NCBI GenBank assembly: GCA_022410635.1
Contig: JAJVDF010000210.1
Coordinates: 1,176,005-1,240,004 of the forward strand
Length of the DNA stretch: 64,000 nt
Source of the DNA: Tretioscincus oriximinensis
Lineage: Eukaryota; Chordata; Lepidosauria; Squamata; Gymnophthalmidae
Direction of reading: 5' to 3'
The translations under genes were made by a program, and so were the position numbers. Shown in pieces: positions 53,636 to 64,000 of the stretch; the stretch's first letter is position 1, and every line of letters starts with the position of its first letter. Below the pieces are notes generated by a model. That model had not been told where the DNA came from and ran no database searches. It saw nothing but the letters and a program-made list of their open reading frames with translations.

Positions 53636-53772
53636 ACACAAGAACTTAAGAGAAGCCTTCTGCCTCACACAGTGGCCCACCAATTGCACCTGGGCAGTCT
53701 GACATAAGAAGGCAAAATCTTCACCTGTTCTCAACACCCTGCAAATGGTATTTCAGAAATACTGCCTGTTGA
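53636..53772 (-). mobile_element. CR1-type LINE 3' end fragment
   Basis: CACACAGTGGCCCACCAATT, GCACCTGGGCAGTCTGAC and GGTATTTCAGAAATACTGCC. Confidence 0.7.
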
Positions 53773-54035
53773 TTCCTTTTTATCCTGCCCTATATCTGAA
53801 GGTTTCAGGGTGGGTTACAATGTTCGAAACAGAATACAAACATCCACAAAACAAAATACATTTTTTAAAAAACAATAGCAGTGTGTGAAATTGGGAGAGA
53901 GATTATTTCCTCAATCTCAAAGGCCAGGGCAAAGAGGTTTGTATACCTAGATTTTGCAATGAACCAGTTTTAATTATCTCAAGTGGGAAATAATTCTGAT
54001 AGTCTACCACCAGGTTCTCACCCTCCTTACTACTA
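53773..54035 (-). mobile_element. Family B LINE 3' region
   Basis: TTTTTATCCTGCCCTATATC, TGAAGGTTTCAGGGTGGGTT at the tail; the ORF end extends toward 54030. Confidence 0.55.
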
Positions 54036-55385
54036 AGAGTGTTAAATCAGCCAGACAGACTGTTTATCTTTGATAAACTGCTTAAAATCTGTCCAGATCA
54101 GATTGCAGTATGGGGAGCAAAAGGGTGAGTGAGGTGAGCTAAACTTTCCAGTCCTGGCTTGGTTTATCCTACCCACATGTACTATCCCCTCTCCCAATTC
54201 CGGCAAGAGGTAGAACAAACTGGTACCAGACAGGGGACATAGCTGACCTTGTTTGCACTCCACTTCATCCCAGGACCATTCCTACTTTCAGGCTGCAACC
54301 TTTCCAGTAGGCAAGTGCATAACCAGGCTTAGTATCTCTTAACCGAAATCCAAAAGATTGAGACTATGGACCCATTACATACATCCAAACCACATTTGGC
54401 TGTGGTCTGGTATAAAGAAGAGCTTTAGAGGATAATTTTGTCTTAGAATGACATGAAGCTACAANGTATGAAGTAAAGTGGAATGATCCCACCTGTATAC
54501 AGCCAAACATTCAGCTGCATGATGTATTTTGCTACTTTACTATCAAATTTCAAGTTGTTTTATTTTTACTTGAATCCTACTTCAATTTTACCAGGACGCT
54601 TGACTGAAAAAGAGTTGGACCAGCTGCACCCAGAGTTCAAGTCAAGAATAGCTTGAAAAATTGTTCACACACTCCATTCCAATCTATTCAGGCCAGTGTG
54701 GATTCAGCTTTTGTCACAGGCTTCTGTGTCACAATTACTGATTTTTAGCAAGAAGGGAGGCCTAGTGAGGATCAATGACCTTGCATAGTAGCAGAGGGCA
54801 GAATTTGGGTCTGGGAGAATAATAATGTGTTTCTTTTGGGTAAAACCCTTACTTCTGCACAAGGGATTTTAGTTAAGTAGGGGCTGCAGGCTAACAGAGT
54901 CAATTAATAATAATAATCATAATTAGTAAAATTCTGCATCTGGTATGTGCAGCTTTTCAATTCCAAGATCACAAAGCACTTTACAACAGTCAACTAATTA
55001 AGCCTTTCAACACCCTTGAGGCTTCCTCTAATCTGTGGCAGCCTAAAGTCCCTCTTGCTAAAACAAAGCCATTTGCAAACGAGAAAGGTAAAAGTGAAGC
55101 TCAAAGGAGTGAAAAACAGTGATTTCTTTCTTTGGCTTAAAAAAAAATAACAATGAAAAGGTGAGGATCAAAATCTATCACCTGCACTTGATAATACTAA
55201 AATCACTTTGTTCAAAATGGGAGCTTGTAGCACTTGGAGACCAAGAGGAGAAAAGTAGGTGGCATTTCTTCTCAGTGTTTTGGTTGACTTATGAGAAAAC
55301 CTCTTGATGTTCGCAGGCCTATCCATGAAGTAATTCAAGAAGTCTGCTATCCTAGGCTGCATCCACACGAAGTTGGACTCGATGG
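54036..55385. other. Unassigned intergenic sequence
   Basis: No gene recognised. 54905-54990 (ATAATAATAATCATAATTAG, CAAAGCACTTTACAA) may be an old LINE tail. Confidence 0.35.
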
Positions 55386-55389
55386 CCCC

Positions 55390-55745
55390 ACAGTATCTCG
55401 CAAGTCCAATAATTCACTTTATAAAAAGGTCTGTGGATTTTCCAGCCACAACTTTTTGTCTGATTCCACAGTGGATGTTTCTAAAATCCAAAAAATATCC
55501 TTTGTAGGGCATTCAGTAATGTGGCCATGGTAAGTCTCATGGGACTTTGAGTCTAGATGTAAAAGTTCATTGGCTTTCAGTTTGCAGAGAATGCTGGGAA
55601 TTTTNAAAAAAACAAGTGTAGCAATGACTTGTGGGGCTTGTCATGTGATAAGAATGCAAGGCAATGTAATGAAACAATGTGGAAAATTGAAGGTAGATGA
55701 GGCAGAATTGTGAATATGTTTTCTGGAATTAAAAGAAATAGCAAA
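55390..55745. repeat. Dispersed repeat, family D, copy 2
   Basis: Same orientation as 28090-28445: GGCATTCAGTAATGTGGCC, GATGTAAAAGTTCATTGGCT, TTTGCAGAGAATGCTGGGA and GTCATGTGATAAGAATGC. Confidence 0.55.
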
Positions 55746-56149
55746 ACTAAACATGTCATGGGGAGGCACTCTCATTTTAATCCAGCTTCAGAGAACTTTC
55801 AGGATAGAAAAATACAGCAGTAAATTGAATAGTAATTTTCTTTTCACATTATCTAAATACAAGGTGGGTTTTCTGAGTTAGTTCCTGTTTGCTCAGGCTC
55901 AGTAAGTCATTTTAGGGAGGTCACAATATCACATTATTTACCATTCCAAGTGCTAATCCACATCAAATATGTAGTAACAACTCCCTAAAGCAGACCATTG
56001 ATAGACCAGATAAAGCTGCTGCTTACATGTGTTGAAACACCACTAAAACTGCCTTTGCAGTGACACAATGGCATGTAGGACCAATCCATGTTTGAAGTGG
56101 AAATAATATTGTTGCAGCAACTAGGATCTGAAGTGCTATACCATAAGAA

Positions 56150-56390
56150 CTGTTTGGTGTAGTGTTTCAAGTGTTGGACTTGCATTTGGTAGTCTCCCAG
56201 TTCAGTTCCCCACTCCTCCATGAAGCCTTGGGCCAGTCACAGTTCTTTGAACTCTCTCAGCCCACCTACTTCACAGTGTGTCTGTTGTGGAGAAAGCAAG
56301 AAAAGCTATATGCGCCACTCTATGGTTGGCCGCCCTGAGACCTTCAGGTATAGGGTGGGATATAAGTACAAATAAATAAATAACTGGATG
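56150..56390 (+). mobile_element. tRNA-derived SINE carrying a family B LINE tail
   Basis: Head TTGGTGTAGTGTTTCAAGTG and B box CCCAGTTCAGTTCCCC, the body ATGAAGCCTTGGGCCAGTCA, then GGCCGCCCTGAGACCTTCAG, GTATAGGGTGGGATATAAGT and (AAAT)n. That tail is the same as the LINE 3' end at 33.8 and 5.6 kb. Confidence 0.75.
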
Positions 56391-56399
56391 CTGTGTGTT

Positions 56400-57194
56400 A
56401 CTTACTGACAACACTATCATTCATAATAACAGTTTGCCATTTCCATGCTAGCATAAATTGTTTCACTTCCTATGTGGATCAAGCTGCTTAATGCAAATGA
56501 CATGTGGCTGCAGCCAAAGTGTTTTAAAGCACTGAGTTGCAAAATGTGCTTAAGAGAATATCGAAGAAAATAAATTGTGACACTACTGATGTGTTCTGTG
56601 GTTCTGAACGTGGACTGAAGCTCGATTAAAACTTAGGTGTCACCAGAGCCTTGGCGGGGCATCTGAAAAGTCCTGTCTTCTCAGAAATCAAAGTCAAAAG
56701 AATTTTATTTTTAGAAGTCGTGTAGTGACCATGAAAGCTTTGCACGTATGTTCAGAAAATGGTCTCTGAGCACCATTCCTATTCATAGGCTGGACTGTTT
56801 CCTGCCGTTCACAGTCATTCAGTCAGAAGTGATAAGGCTATATTCTCTTGCTTTTCTGTGTCCAACATGCCTGGCTGCTCCCCCCTGCAACTGAATAAAA
56901 GCATGTCTTGTAGAACAGAGACAGGCAAGATTATAACATTCACACTTCCTGCAGGAATGATTCCACAGCACAGGGAAGATTGTGGGCTACTTAAAAGAAA
57001 GTCATACGAAGCAACTTTAAGAATGCTTTTGGAGTGATTAGAGAATAATGAAGCAATCAGCATTACAAATCTCTGTACTTGCAGAACGCTTGGGCTGTTC
57101 TCTAGTCAAAGTGTGAAAAGATCGTAAATCAGTACATAAGACATAAATTACTCATGTCCCATGAATATCTTTACAGAAACCCTGAGCCAGTGGC

Positions 57195-57226
<32 letters not shown>

Positions 57227-58040
57227 CAAACAAGTGCAATAACAAATAAAAGTTCAAACCAGGCAAACCAGATACTCTGGGGCAACTTTTACTGAGCTTT
57301 TCTTTTGGGTCATGGGGTCCCTAATGAAAACTAGTTTACACTTTGCCCCTGGGTTTGATCAAAATACAGAGAGAACTTTAGTTTTGAAAATCTGTTCCCT
57401 CAGCTGCCGTTTCTTACTATTCATGTTATGCTAGCCTGTCTTTGTTTGCTGTACAATTGGGTTGAATCTCCAGTCTGAATTTGAAATGGTCTTAAAAGAG
57501 CAGGAGAAGAAGGTGCAATCAAACTCACAATTAGGGCATGATTCATGTTAGCTTAAAAAATCATTGCCAACTGAAGGGAAATAAAATGTGATCACTAGAA
57601 GCTGATTACATGGGGCCTTAATCTTCTGTCATGCTGAACTCTGTACCTAAGGTAATAATATCTCTTGTAGCAATTTCCTCATTTCCATAGTCTTATTATA
57701 TACGAAGCTTCTTACTGACTGTGCATGGAGGCATCTTTCACATTTGCTTCCAAGTGAGTGATGAAGATATAGACCTTCCACATCAAGGTGGATCACATCT
57801 AGTGCCCCAATCACTTCTCACAGAAGCACAGGATCAAAGAGTTGGGACCTCTATGGGCAACTAGGTCAAACCCCGACTCCACACAGGATTCACTAAACTA
57901 TCCCAGACAGACTATGCACATTGTTTGCATGGGATGAATGCTAATTCAAATGCGCTCTATGCACATCAATTTGGTCTACATACACGCTACTCCTTAATCT
58001 AGGGGTGATCCTGCAAGAACCATGTGCCATTCAAACAATG
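56400..58040. other. Unassigned intergenic sequence with (ATA)n
   Basis: The only clear item is an (ATA)n microsatellite of about 10 units at 57195-57226. Confidence 0.45.
57195..57226. repeat. (ATA)n microsatellite
   Basis: About ten perfect units. Confidence 0.95.
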
Positions 58041-58044
58041 CAAT

Positions 58045-58500
58045 TAACAATGGATAAAATTATGCATGGGGTGGATAAGGTGAATAGAGAATTATTATTT
58101 TTTTGTATTACACAAAACTAGGACCAGTGGGCATTCCTAGAAACTGATTGACAGAAGTGAGGACATAGAAGGAAAGGTATTTGTTTCATAGAGGGGGGGT
58201 CACTGGCCTGTGGAATTTACTTCCAGAAGTGGTGGTGGTAGCTAGCAGCCTAAGTAGCTTTAAGACAGGATTAGAAAAATTCATGGACACCATGGGTATA
58301 AATAGATATTAGGATGGATCTCTTGATACTGCCTATGGGATGGAAAAACAAGCAGTATTCCTGAATTATCATTAGCTGGGAGTCAACAACAGGTGAGGTC
58401 TTGCTGCCTTCTGCTTGAGAGTGTCCAGGTGCAGTTGGTGGGCCACTGAGAGAGTCAAAATGCTGGATCTATTCAGCAAGGGTCCTCTTTATATTATTAT
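58045..58500 (+). mobile_element. CR1-type LINE 3' region
   Basis: Plus orientation: AAATTATGCATGGGGTGGAT, TGTGGAATTTACTTCCAGAA, GCAGTATTCCTGAATTATC and the end CAGCAAGGGTCCTCTTTAT. Confidence 0.75.
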
Positions 58501-58604
58501 GTAATTCCACATCCTCTCTGAACATTCCTTGCAGCTTCTTGGCTGGGAAATACTGGCTGCTGCTGCAACTTCAATGCCAGTTTCAAAGCTAGTTGCTAGG
58601 CATT

Positions 58605-59082
58605 ATTTATTCCTGTCTACATTACTTTGGTACGGCCACACTTGGAATCCTGTGTTTAATTCTGGGAGGTTCAGTTTAAAAAGGACATTGATAAACTAGA
58701 GCAAGTCCAAAAGAGAGTTACAAGGATGGAAACATGATCTATGAGGAACGGTTAAAGGATCTAGGGATGTTTAGTCTGCAAAAGAGAAGACTGAGAGGAG
58801 ACCTGACAGCAGTCTACAAATATCTGAAGGGCTGTCACAGAGCAGAGGGATCAACATTGTTCTCATTAGCACATGAAAGGGCTAAAACAATGGCATGAAA
58901 CTTTCTAACAGTCAGGGTAATAAACCAGTGGAACAGTTTGCCACAGGAGGTGGTGAGTTTGTCTTCGCTGGAAGTCTTCAAACAGAGACTGTACAGTCAT
59001 TTGTCTGGGATGGTTTAATGAATCCTGCATTGAGTAGGGAGTTGGACCCGATGGCCCTGGATGTCCCCTCCAACTCTATTAA
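58605..59082 (+). mobile_element. CR1 LINE 3' region, second subfamily
   Basis: Plus frame fragments equivalent to [19 protein letters not shown], then CAGTGGAACAGTTTGCCACA and the 3' end AGGGAGTTGGACCCGATGGC, CCTCCAACTCTATT. The 3' end differs from the 2.1 kb family and is closer to the classic amniote CR1 end. Confidence 0.75.
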
Positions 59083-59084
59083 TT

Positions 59085-59130
59085 AATTAATTAATTTATA
59101 CCCTGCCCTATACCCAAAGGTCTCAGCTCT
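59085..59130 (-). mobile_element. Family B LINE tail fragment
   Basis: (AATT)n/TTTATACCCTGCCCTATACC then CAAAGGTCTCAG. Confidence 0.5.
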
Positions 59131-59134
59131 TATG

Positions 59135-61384
59135 TCTTAGATCCCTCCTGCAGCAGTTTNATTGATGGAGAAGTCAATAAGTTGCAGCACAGACACTCCC
59201 ATCACATCATCTGTAGTAGAATCACATGTTCATGGTTGCGCATGTTGTCTAATGTAATACATTTTGCTTCATATAAGATCACCTGTTGCAGCTAAAATGG
59301 TTCAAGTTAGTCCATCCTGATGAAACTGGATATACTTTCTTACTGTCTAAGAAAGAAAAATCTTCTCAACTATAAGTGTACGCATGATCTTTTTACAAAT
59401 GTCTATATTTCTGATGCAAACGATTAATAGAAATCAAAAATATATTCAGGCTCTTGGGAGTAGAATGAGAAAGTTATGGAGATTTCTTGGTTTAAAAAAA
59501 AATTAAAAGGAAATAAGAAATCCCAGTTTAGTAGCTTTTCTTTGAAGGGCTGTTTGGAAATGTGTCAGCTCCTTTGAGGAGCGAAGGCTGGTGATTCAAT
59601 CTCTGATCACTGAAAATCTTCAGATGTTTTTATCCTNCAGAGAAAGAAAAGATGAGCAGGGCTAGCTGGTAATGTAAATGTAACATTTCCCTTCCTATAA
59701 ACTTTTTCCAATGCCAACTAGAACGTTTGGCCATCTTTATAGATCTCAGAGGAACTTAGTGTTGGAAATTGATAAGCAAAAAACCTGCGGAAATTCTGTG
59801 TCCGTGGGCCTTTTTAGCTAAACATTTGTGACTTCTTGGGNTGGATTGAAGGAGATGTTCTTCCAACTCCAAAACTCGTGAGTGGGGATGTACCCTAAGA
59901 TGCATTTCAAAAGAAGTTCATTTGCAATGAATTGCAAAACGTGAAGGTTTCCTTGCATCTTTTGCTTGAGAATGCCCAGAAGCAAACGNTGAGTGATGGG
60001 AGAGTGATCTAGATGGACTGTGGTCTTATCCAGCAGAACTTCTCTTATGATAGCTTTTTATTTTGGGCAATCTAGGCCAGGCTAAACTCCATCCAGTGTA
60101 GATGGACATTGCGAGCAGGAGGCTTGACTTCTTTGGTGTTGAGAAGAGAGGATCCTAAGTGGGTCATGTGATGTCCATTAAACTGGGAACCTGAAAAATG
60201 CAGGGAAACCCAGATTTGGAGCTGCAAATATGAAGCCTAAAAACAAATAAACAATCCAACTATGGTATAGAGATGGCTCAATATATTTTCACTTTCTGTT
60301 GATGAGAATATTTCAATTAATTTAATAGGGTTGCCGTAATCCAAGAGTTCAAAAAATGGGACACAATTTACCCTATCCCAAATCCATCCCCCATCAGCAA
60401 TATTTTAGCCCAAAGAGCTCTTCTGTGAAAATCACACATCTGCCTTACTCAGGTAAACAAAGTTGCTCACGTGTCTGTCTGGACATGGGAGAATGAGGGT
60501 TGCATTAGTTTGTGTGTCTCTTGCATTAGTTTGTGAGTCTCTATGAGATGAGGAGGAGGTGTTTTAATGTGATTTGTCCAAGACAACTCTCTTATTAGGC
60601 CTGCCTTTGCTTTTGTCCTGTGTCACTCAGAAGGATAACAAAGAAGCACAAAGTAAAGTAAAACTGGTTTAACTTTAGCTATAGGACACTAATGAAAGGG
60701 CCTTGGGGAACTGACAACACAACTAAAGGAAGCTTGCATCTTAGCTATGGAGGCCCAAGCAATGTTGTTTATCAACACACCATGCAAATGTAAACACCTC
60801 GCAGAAAACACAAGAAACTCCCACAGATAACAACTTGAACAATAGGTGGATGGAGATAAAGATAAATATGAGTTTGGATCAGTTGTTAGCTATAACTGTA
60901 TGTGGTAGTTCCATATTATTTATAGCACTTTTCCTGGAGCACCTGGAACCTGGGCATAGCCTCATTATATGAGCTTTCTCAGTTTTCTTAATTTTCTATG
61001 ATTCACCTTCTTTCAAGCTGTAAAATCTTGAATAGTAGCCTGTCCCTATCTTTCTCAGGAGAAGCCCCTGCTTGCTGCATAGGGACCCCTAGTAGGCTTT
61101 CTGGCCAGAGACTAATGTTCAACCAGGTATTTCTCATCCAAGTCCTTGCTGGAAGAGATGGGGGACATGACAATCTTTCACTCAATTTGTAAGCATCCTT
61201 AGGCAATTTCCAGTGTCTTTCCCAGTATTTGGTATCAGACTGCTCTCAGTTTTTTCAGAAATAAATATGGAGGCAAGTATGGACATTTCATTCTCAGTAC
61301 AGACTTTTGGTGATTATATGAATGCAAGTGAAGTAAAGATTTACACATATGCTTAACAGAAGCTGCTCATGAACTGTTTTCCTT
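59135..61384. other. Mostly unassigned intergenic sequence
   Basis: 59955-60055 (TTGCTTGAGAATGCCCAGAA, CTTATCCAGCAGAACTTCTC) is a diverged CR1 3' end in plus orientation. 60327-60390 (TAGGGTTGCCGTAATCC, AATGGGACACAATTTACCC) looks like the left end of a family C hAT-like element. Nothing else assigned. Confidence 0.45.
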
Positions 61385-62025
61385 GTGTCATTTATATATT
61401 ATATTATATTATTTATTTTACTTATTTACATTTATATTCTGCACTATAACTAAAGGTCTCAAAGCAGATCACAATTAAAAAAATAATAAAACAGATTAAA
61501 ATAGAGCAATTTAAAAATTCAACAGTCTAAAAATACAACAGTGCCTTCAAGAAGCAGGGAATATTTGGTTCAACCAAAGGCAAGGGTGAACAGCTGCGTC
61601 TCACTAGGCATCTGAATGTGTACAGTGTAGATATCTGGTGCACCTCAGAAGGGACAGAATTCCACAACTTGGGGGCTATCACAGAGAAGGCCCTCCCATG
61701 TATCCACACCTCCTTGATCAATGAAGGAGGTGGGACTCTTAGGAGAGCCTAATCAGAAGATCTTAAGGTGTGGGCAAAAACGTAGGGAAGGAGGTGTTCC
61801 TTCAAATATTTTGGGGTCCAAGTTGTTTAAGGCCTTGTAAGTCAATGTAATGTGTGTCCAACCAACTGTACCAGTCAGCAGCCTCGCTGCTGAATTCTGT
61901 ACCAACTGGAACTTCCAAACTGTCTTCAGGGGTAGCCCCTCATACAGTGCATTACAATAGTCTAATCTGGAAGTTATCAGAGCATGAAGTACTGTGGCCA
62001 GGTTGTTCCTGTCCAAAAAGGGTCA
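61385..62025 (-). mobile_element. Family B LINE 3' part
   Basis: Minus frame 62016-61753 reads NLATVLHALITSRLDYCNAL then YEGLPLKTVWKFQLVQNSAA, followed by an ORF end (GRAFSVIAPKLWNSVPSEV) and the tail (plus: TTTATATTCTGCACTATAAC, AAAGGTCTCAAAG). Best preserved C-terminus of this family in the window, but with frame breaks. Confidence 0.8.
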
Positions 62026-62029
62026 TTAC

Positions 62030-62800
62030 TGGCAAACCAGACGTAGTTGAAAATACTGAATATATTGTTCCTTCCTTCTGCCCTTCATTTCTGCACACTC
62101 CCATTATTATCAAGACAGTAGCCTGTCAATAAATGAAGCCTTTTTAGTTCTGCTGTCTTGAAAACCATTTAATTGGATAATATTTTCCACTCTCAAGTTG
62201 ATTTTTATTAATACTGACAGCAAAATCCATAAGGAGCCTTGAAGGGTCCAACGTGTTGTTGATAGCAGTATCAGAACTTTCCAGTGTTGTGTGCTGAATT
62301 CGACATGCTGACTCTTTCTCCCCCTTTGTCACATTCACACTTAGATGCCTAGTGTTTTCGAAATGGAGAGGAGTGGTGGAAAATGTCTATTGATGTTTGT
62401 TTTTATCTGCCCTGAAGCAGCGGGTCTGTAAGGGCAAAGCAGTACAGCACCGAGTGGCTTGGGACTCGAATAATCTTTTCCTTTCACCTTCATGCAAATT
62501 TTAGTGCAAGTTTTGAGCAATGTGTGCATAATAATCCACAGTGTTCACCGGGGTCCATTTTCATGCTAGTTTTCATAAGGGTGCCCTCAGGTTGTCTGAA
62601 GAAAATGCTCTGTTCCCACTTTCTGTAGCATTGAACACGTTGCAGTTATTCCACCCTTTTGGCTGCTTTTTTTGTGTCCACAGAAAAGGATGATTCTGCA
62701 CTCCACAATGGAGATTTGGGGTTTTTTTTCATAGTGCCTCACCTATCCACCCATTACAGAAGCACCTCCCTATAGAAAAAGGGGTGTGGCTTATTCTAAT
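62030..62800. other. Unassigned intergenic sequence
   Basis: No gene or recognised repeat. Confidence 0.4.
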
Positions 62801-62802
62801 TC

Positions 62803-63458
62803 ATGAGAACGCAAGAGGAGCCCTGCTGAATGAGGCCAGAGCACATCTAGTCCAGCATTCTGTCTTACACAGAGGCCCACCACTTGCACATGGGCAGACT
62901 GAAACGGAAAAATCTGCACCTGTTCTTGACTCCCTGCAAATGGTATTACAGGAATCCTGCCTGTTCCTCCATCCTAGAGGAAGCATCAAAAGATCCATTC
63001 TAGTAGCTATTTATATTCTTGACTTCCATGAATTTGTCTAATGCTGTCTTAAAGCTATCCAGGCTGTTAGCTACCACCAACTCTTCTGGAAGCAAATTCC
63101 ACATGCCAATGACCTTCTGGGTGAAAAAAATACCTAATTTTGTCTGTTCTCACTCTTCTGCCCAATAGTTTCAAGGAATACTCCCTGGTCCTTGAGTTGT
63201 GTGAAAGATTATTTTTTCTCTATTCATTTTATCCATCCCATGTATGATTTTCTCCTCTTCAATCACATCACCTCTTAAATGCCGGCTTTTGATGCTGAAG
63301 AGGCCCAGATGTTGCATCCCAACTTCATGAGGGAGGTGCTCCAGTCCCTTGATCATTCTTGTTGCCTTTTTCTGCACCTTCTCTAGTTCCACAACATCTT
63401 TTTTGAGATATGGTGACCAGAATTGGACACAGTATTCCAAATGTGGCCGCACTTCCCT
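62803..63458 (-). mobile_element. CR1-type LINE 3' region
   Basis: 3' end ATGAGAACGCAAGAGGAGCC, then the untranslated region and minus ORF 63503-63171 ([36 protein letters not shown]). 5' truncated at about 63458. Confidence 0.85.
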
Positions 63459-63479
63459 CCCTCCTTCCCTGGAAGGACA

Positions 63480-63990
63480 AATGCTGAGAGAGCTAGGAGT
63501 CAAACGCTTGGGTGAAGAGGTAGGGGTTTACTAGCCACCGAAACTATACAGAGTAGGCACCTGGTGAGTCTCTAGAAGGAAGCTTTTCCAGAGTGTGGGA
63601 GCCATCCCAGAGAAGGCCCTCATTTTGTGCCCTTACTCCTTGGATCTCTGCCAGTGAAGGAACTACCAGAAGGCCTCCTCCTTGAGAACCTAGTGCATGG
63701 ACAGGATGGGAGAAGGCTGTTTAAGGCTTTGTATGCTAATATCATCACTTTGAATTGGACTAGATAGCGAATAGGCAGCCAGTGCAGATCTTTAAGGTCC
63801 GGCGTCTGGCCAGAGACTCCCTTTAGTTGTTGAGCTGCTGCATTCCAGTTCCCAGACCATTTTCAACGATAGCTGCACACAGAGCACATTATAGTAGTCA
63901 CGAGTCACCCTGTTCGTAAAACTGCCTAGGGAGAGGTTATAGTGACTAGTATGGATTAATTCAAACAATCTTAGCCCTGTTAAGGCCACG
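63480..63990 (-). mobile_element. Family B LINE fragment
   Basis: Plus words GGAGCCATCCCAGAGAAGGC, GAATTGGACTAGATAGCGAA, GAGCTGCTGCATTCCAGTT and TATAGTAGTCACGAGTCACC match the coding end of family B in reverse. Confidence 0.65.
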
Positions 63991-64000
63991 ATTGTGCCTT

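Overview
The window is nuclear DNA of a vertebrate, most likely a squamate reptile (lizard). It is AT-rich and sparse in genes. About half of what I can interpret is interspersed repeats: CR1-type LINEs, a second L2/CR1-group LINE with an (AAAT)n tail, tRNA-derived and Sauria-like SINEs, and several families of palindromic miniature DNA transposons. Isolated single N calls are scattered through it. I found no bacterial-style operons, CRISPR arrays, rRNA or tRNA genes.

Two host genes can be supported, both on the minus strand. At the left edge (361-442) is the first coding exon of the platelet-type phosphofructokinase gene PFKP. It lies in a CpG island with CCAAT and GC boxes, and the gene runs out of the window to the left. 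From 29197 to 37844 lies a five-exon gene for a secreted alpha-helical cytokine of 187 residues. It has a signal peptide, four phase-0 introns, the C-A-W-E motif and the cysteine layout of type I interferons. Exons are at 37710-37844, 37512-37589, 33886-34026, 30028-30108 and 29197-29325, with two poly(A) signals just downstream. Amniote type I interferon genes are normally intronless. A five-exon, phase-0 layout is that of fish and amphibian interferons, so this gene is the most interesting object in the window. No single reading frame shows it, because the exons are short and scattered among repeats.

A third, weak minus-strand exon group (41654-41778, 42161-42333, 47485-47559, 48071-48149) has good splice signals and partly compatible phases, but I do not recognise a product.

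Repeat layout: 2.1-5.9 kb LINE/SINE/MITE cluster; 8.6-9.5 kb MITE plus CR1; 15.0-15.85 kb two SINEs with a MITE between them; 20.4-22.6 kb a 2.2 kb CR1 with reverse transcriptase; 23.1-23.7 kb a very GC-rich multi-armed palindrome; 25.56-26.07 kb nested palindromes; 33.1-33.9 kb a LINE touching the interferon exon 3 splice donor; 35.0-35.2 kb a foldback with a hammerhead-like core; 38.9-40.1 kb and 45.5-46.5 kb LINEs; 48.6-50.2 kb an L2-like LINE with tandem 5' promoter units but no reverse transcriptase; 52.2-54.0, 58.0-59.1 and 61.4-64.0 kb further LINE/SINE debris. The remaining stretches show nothing I can assign.
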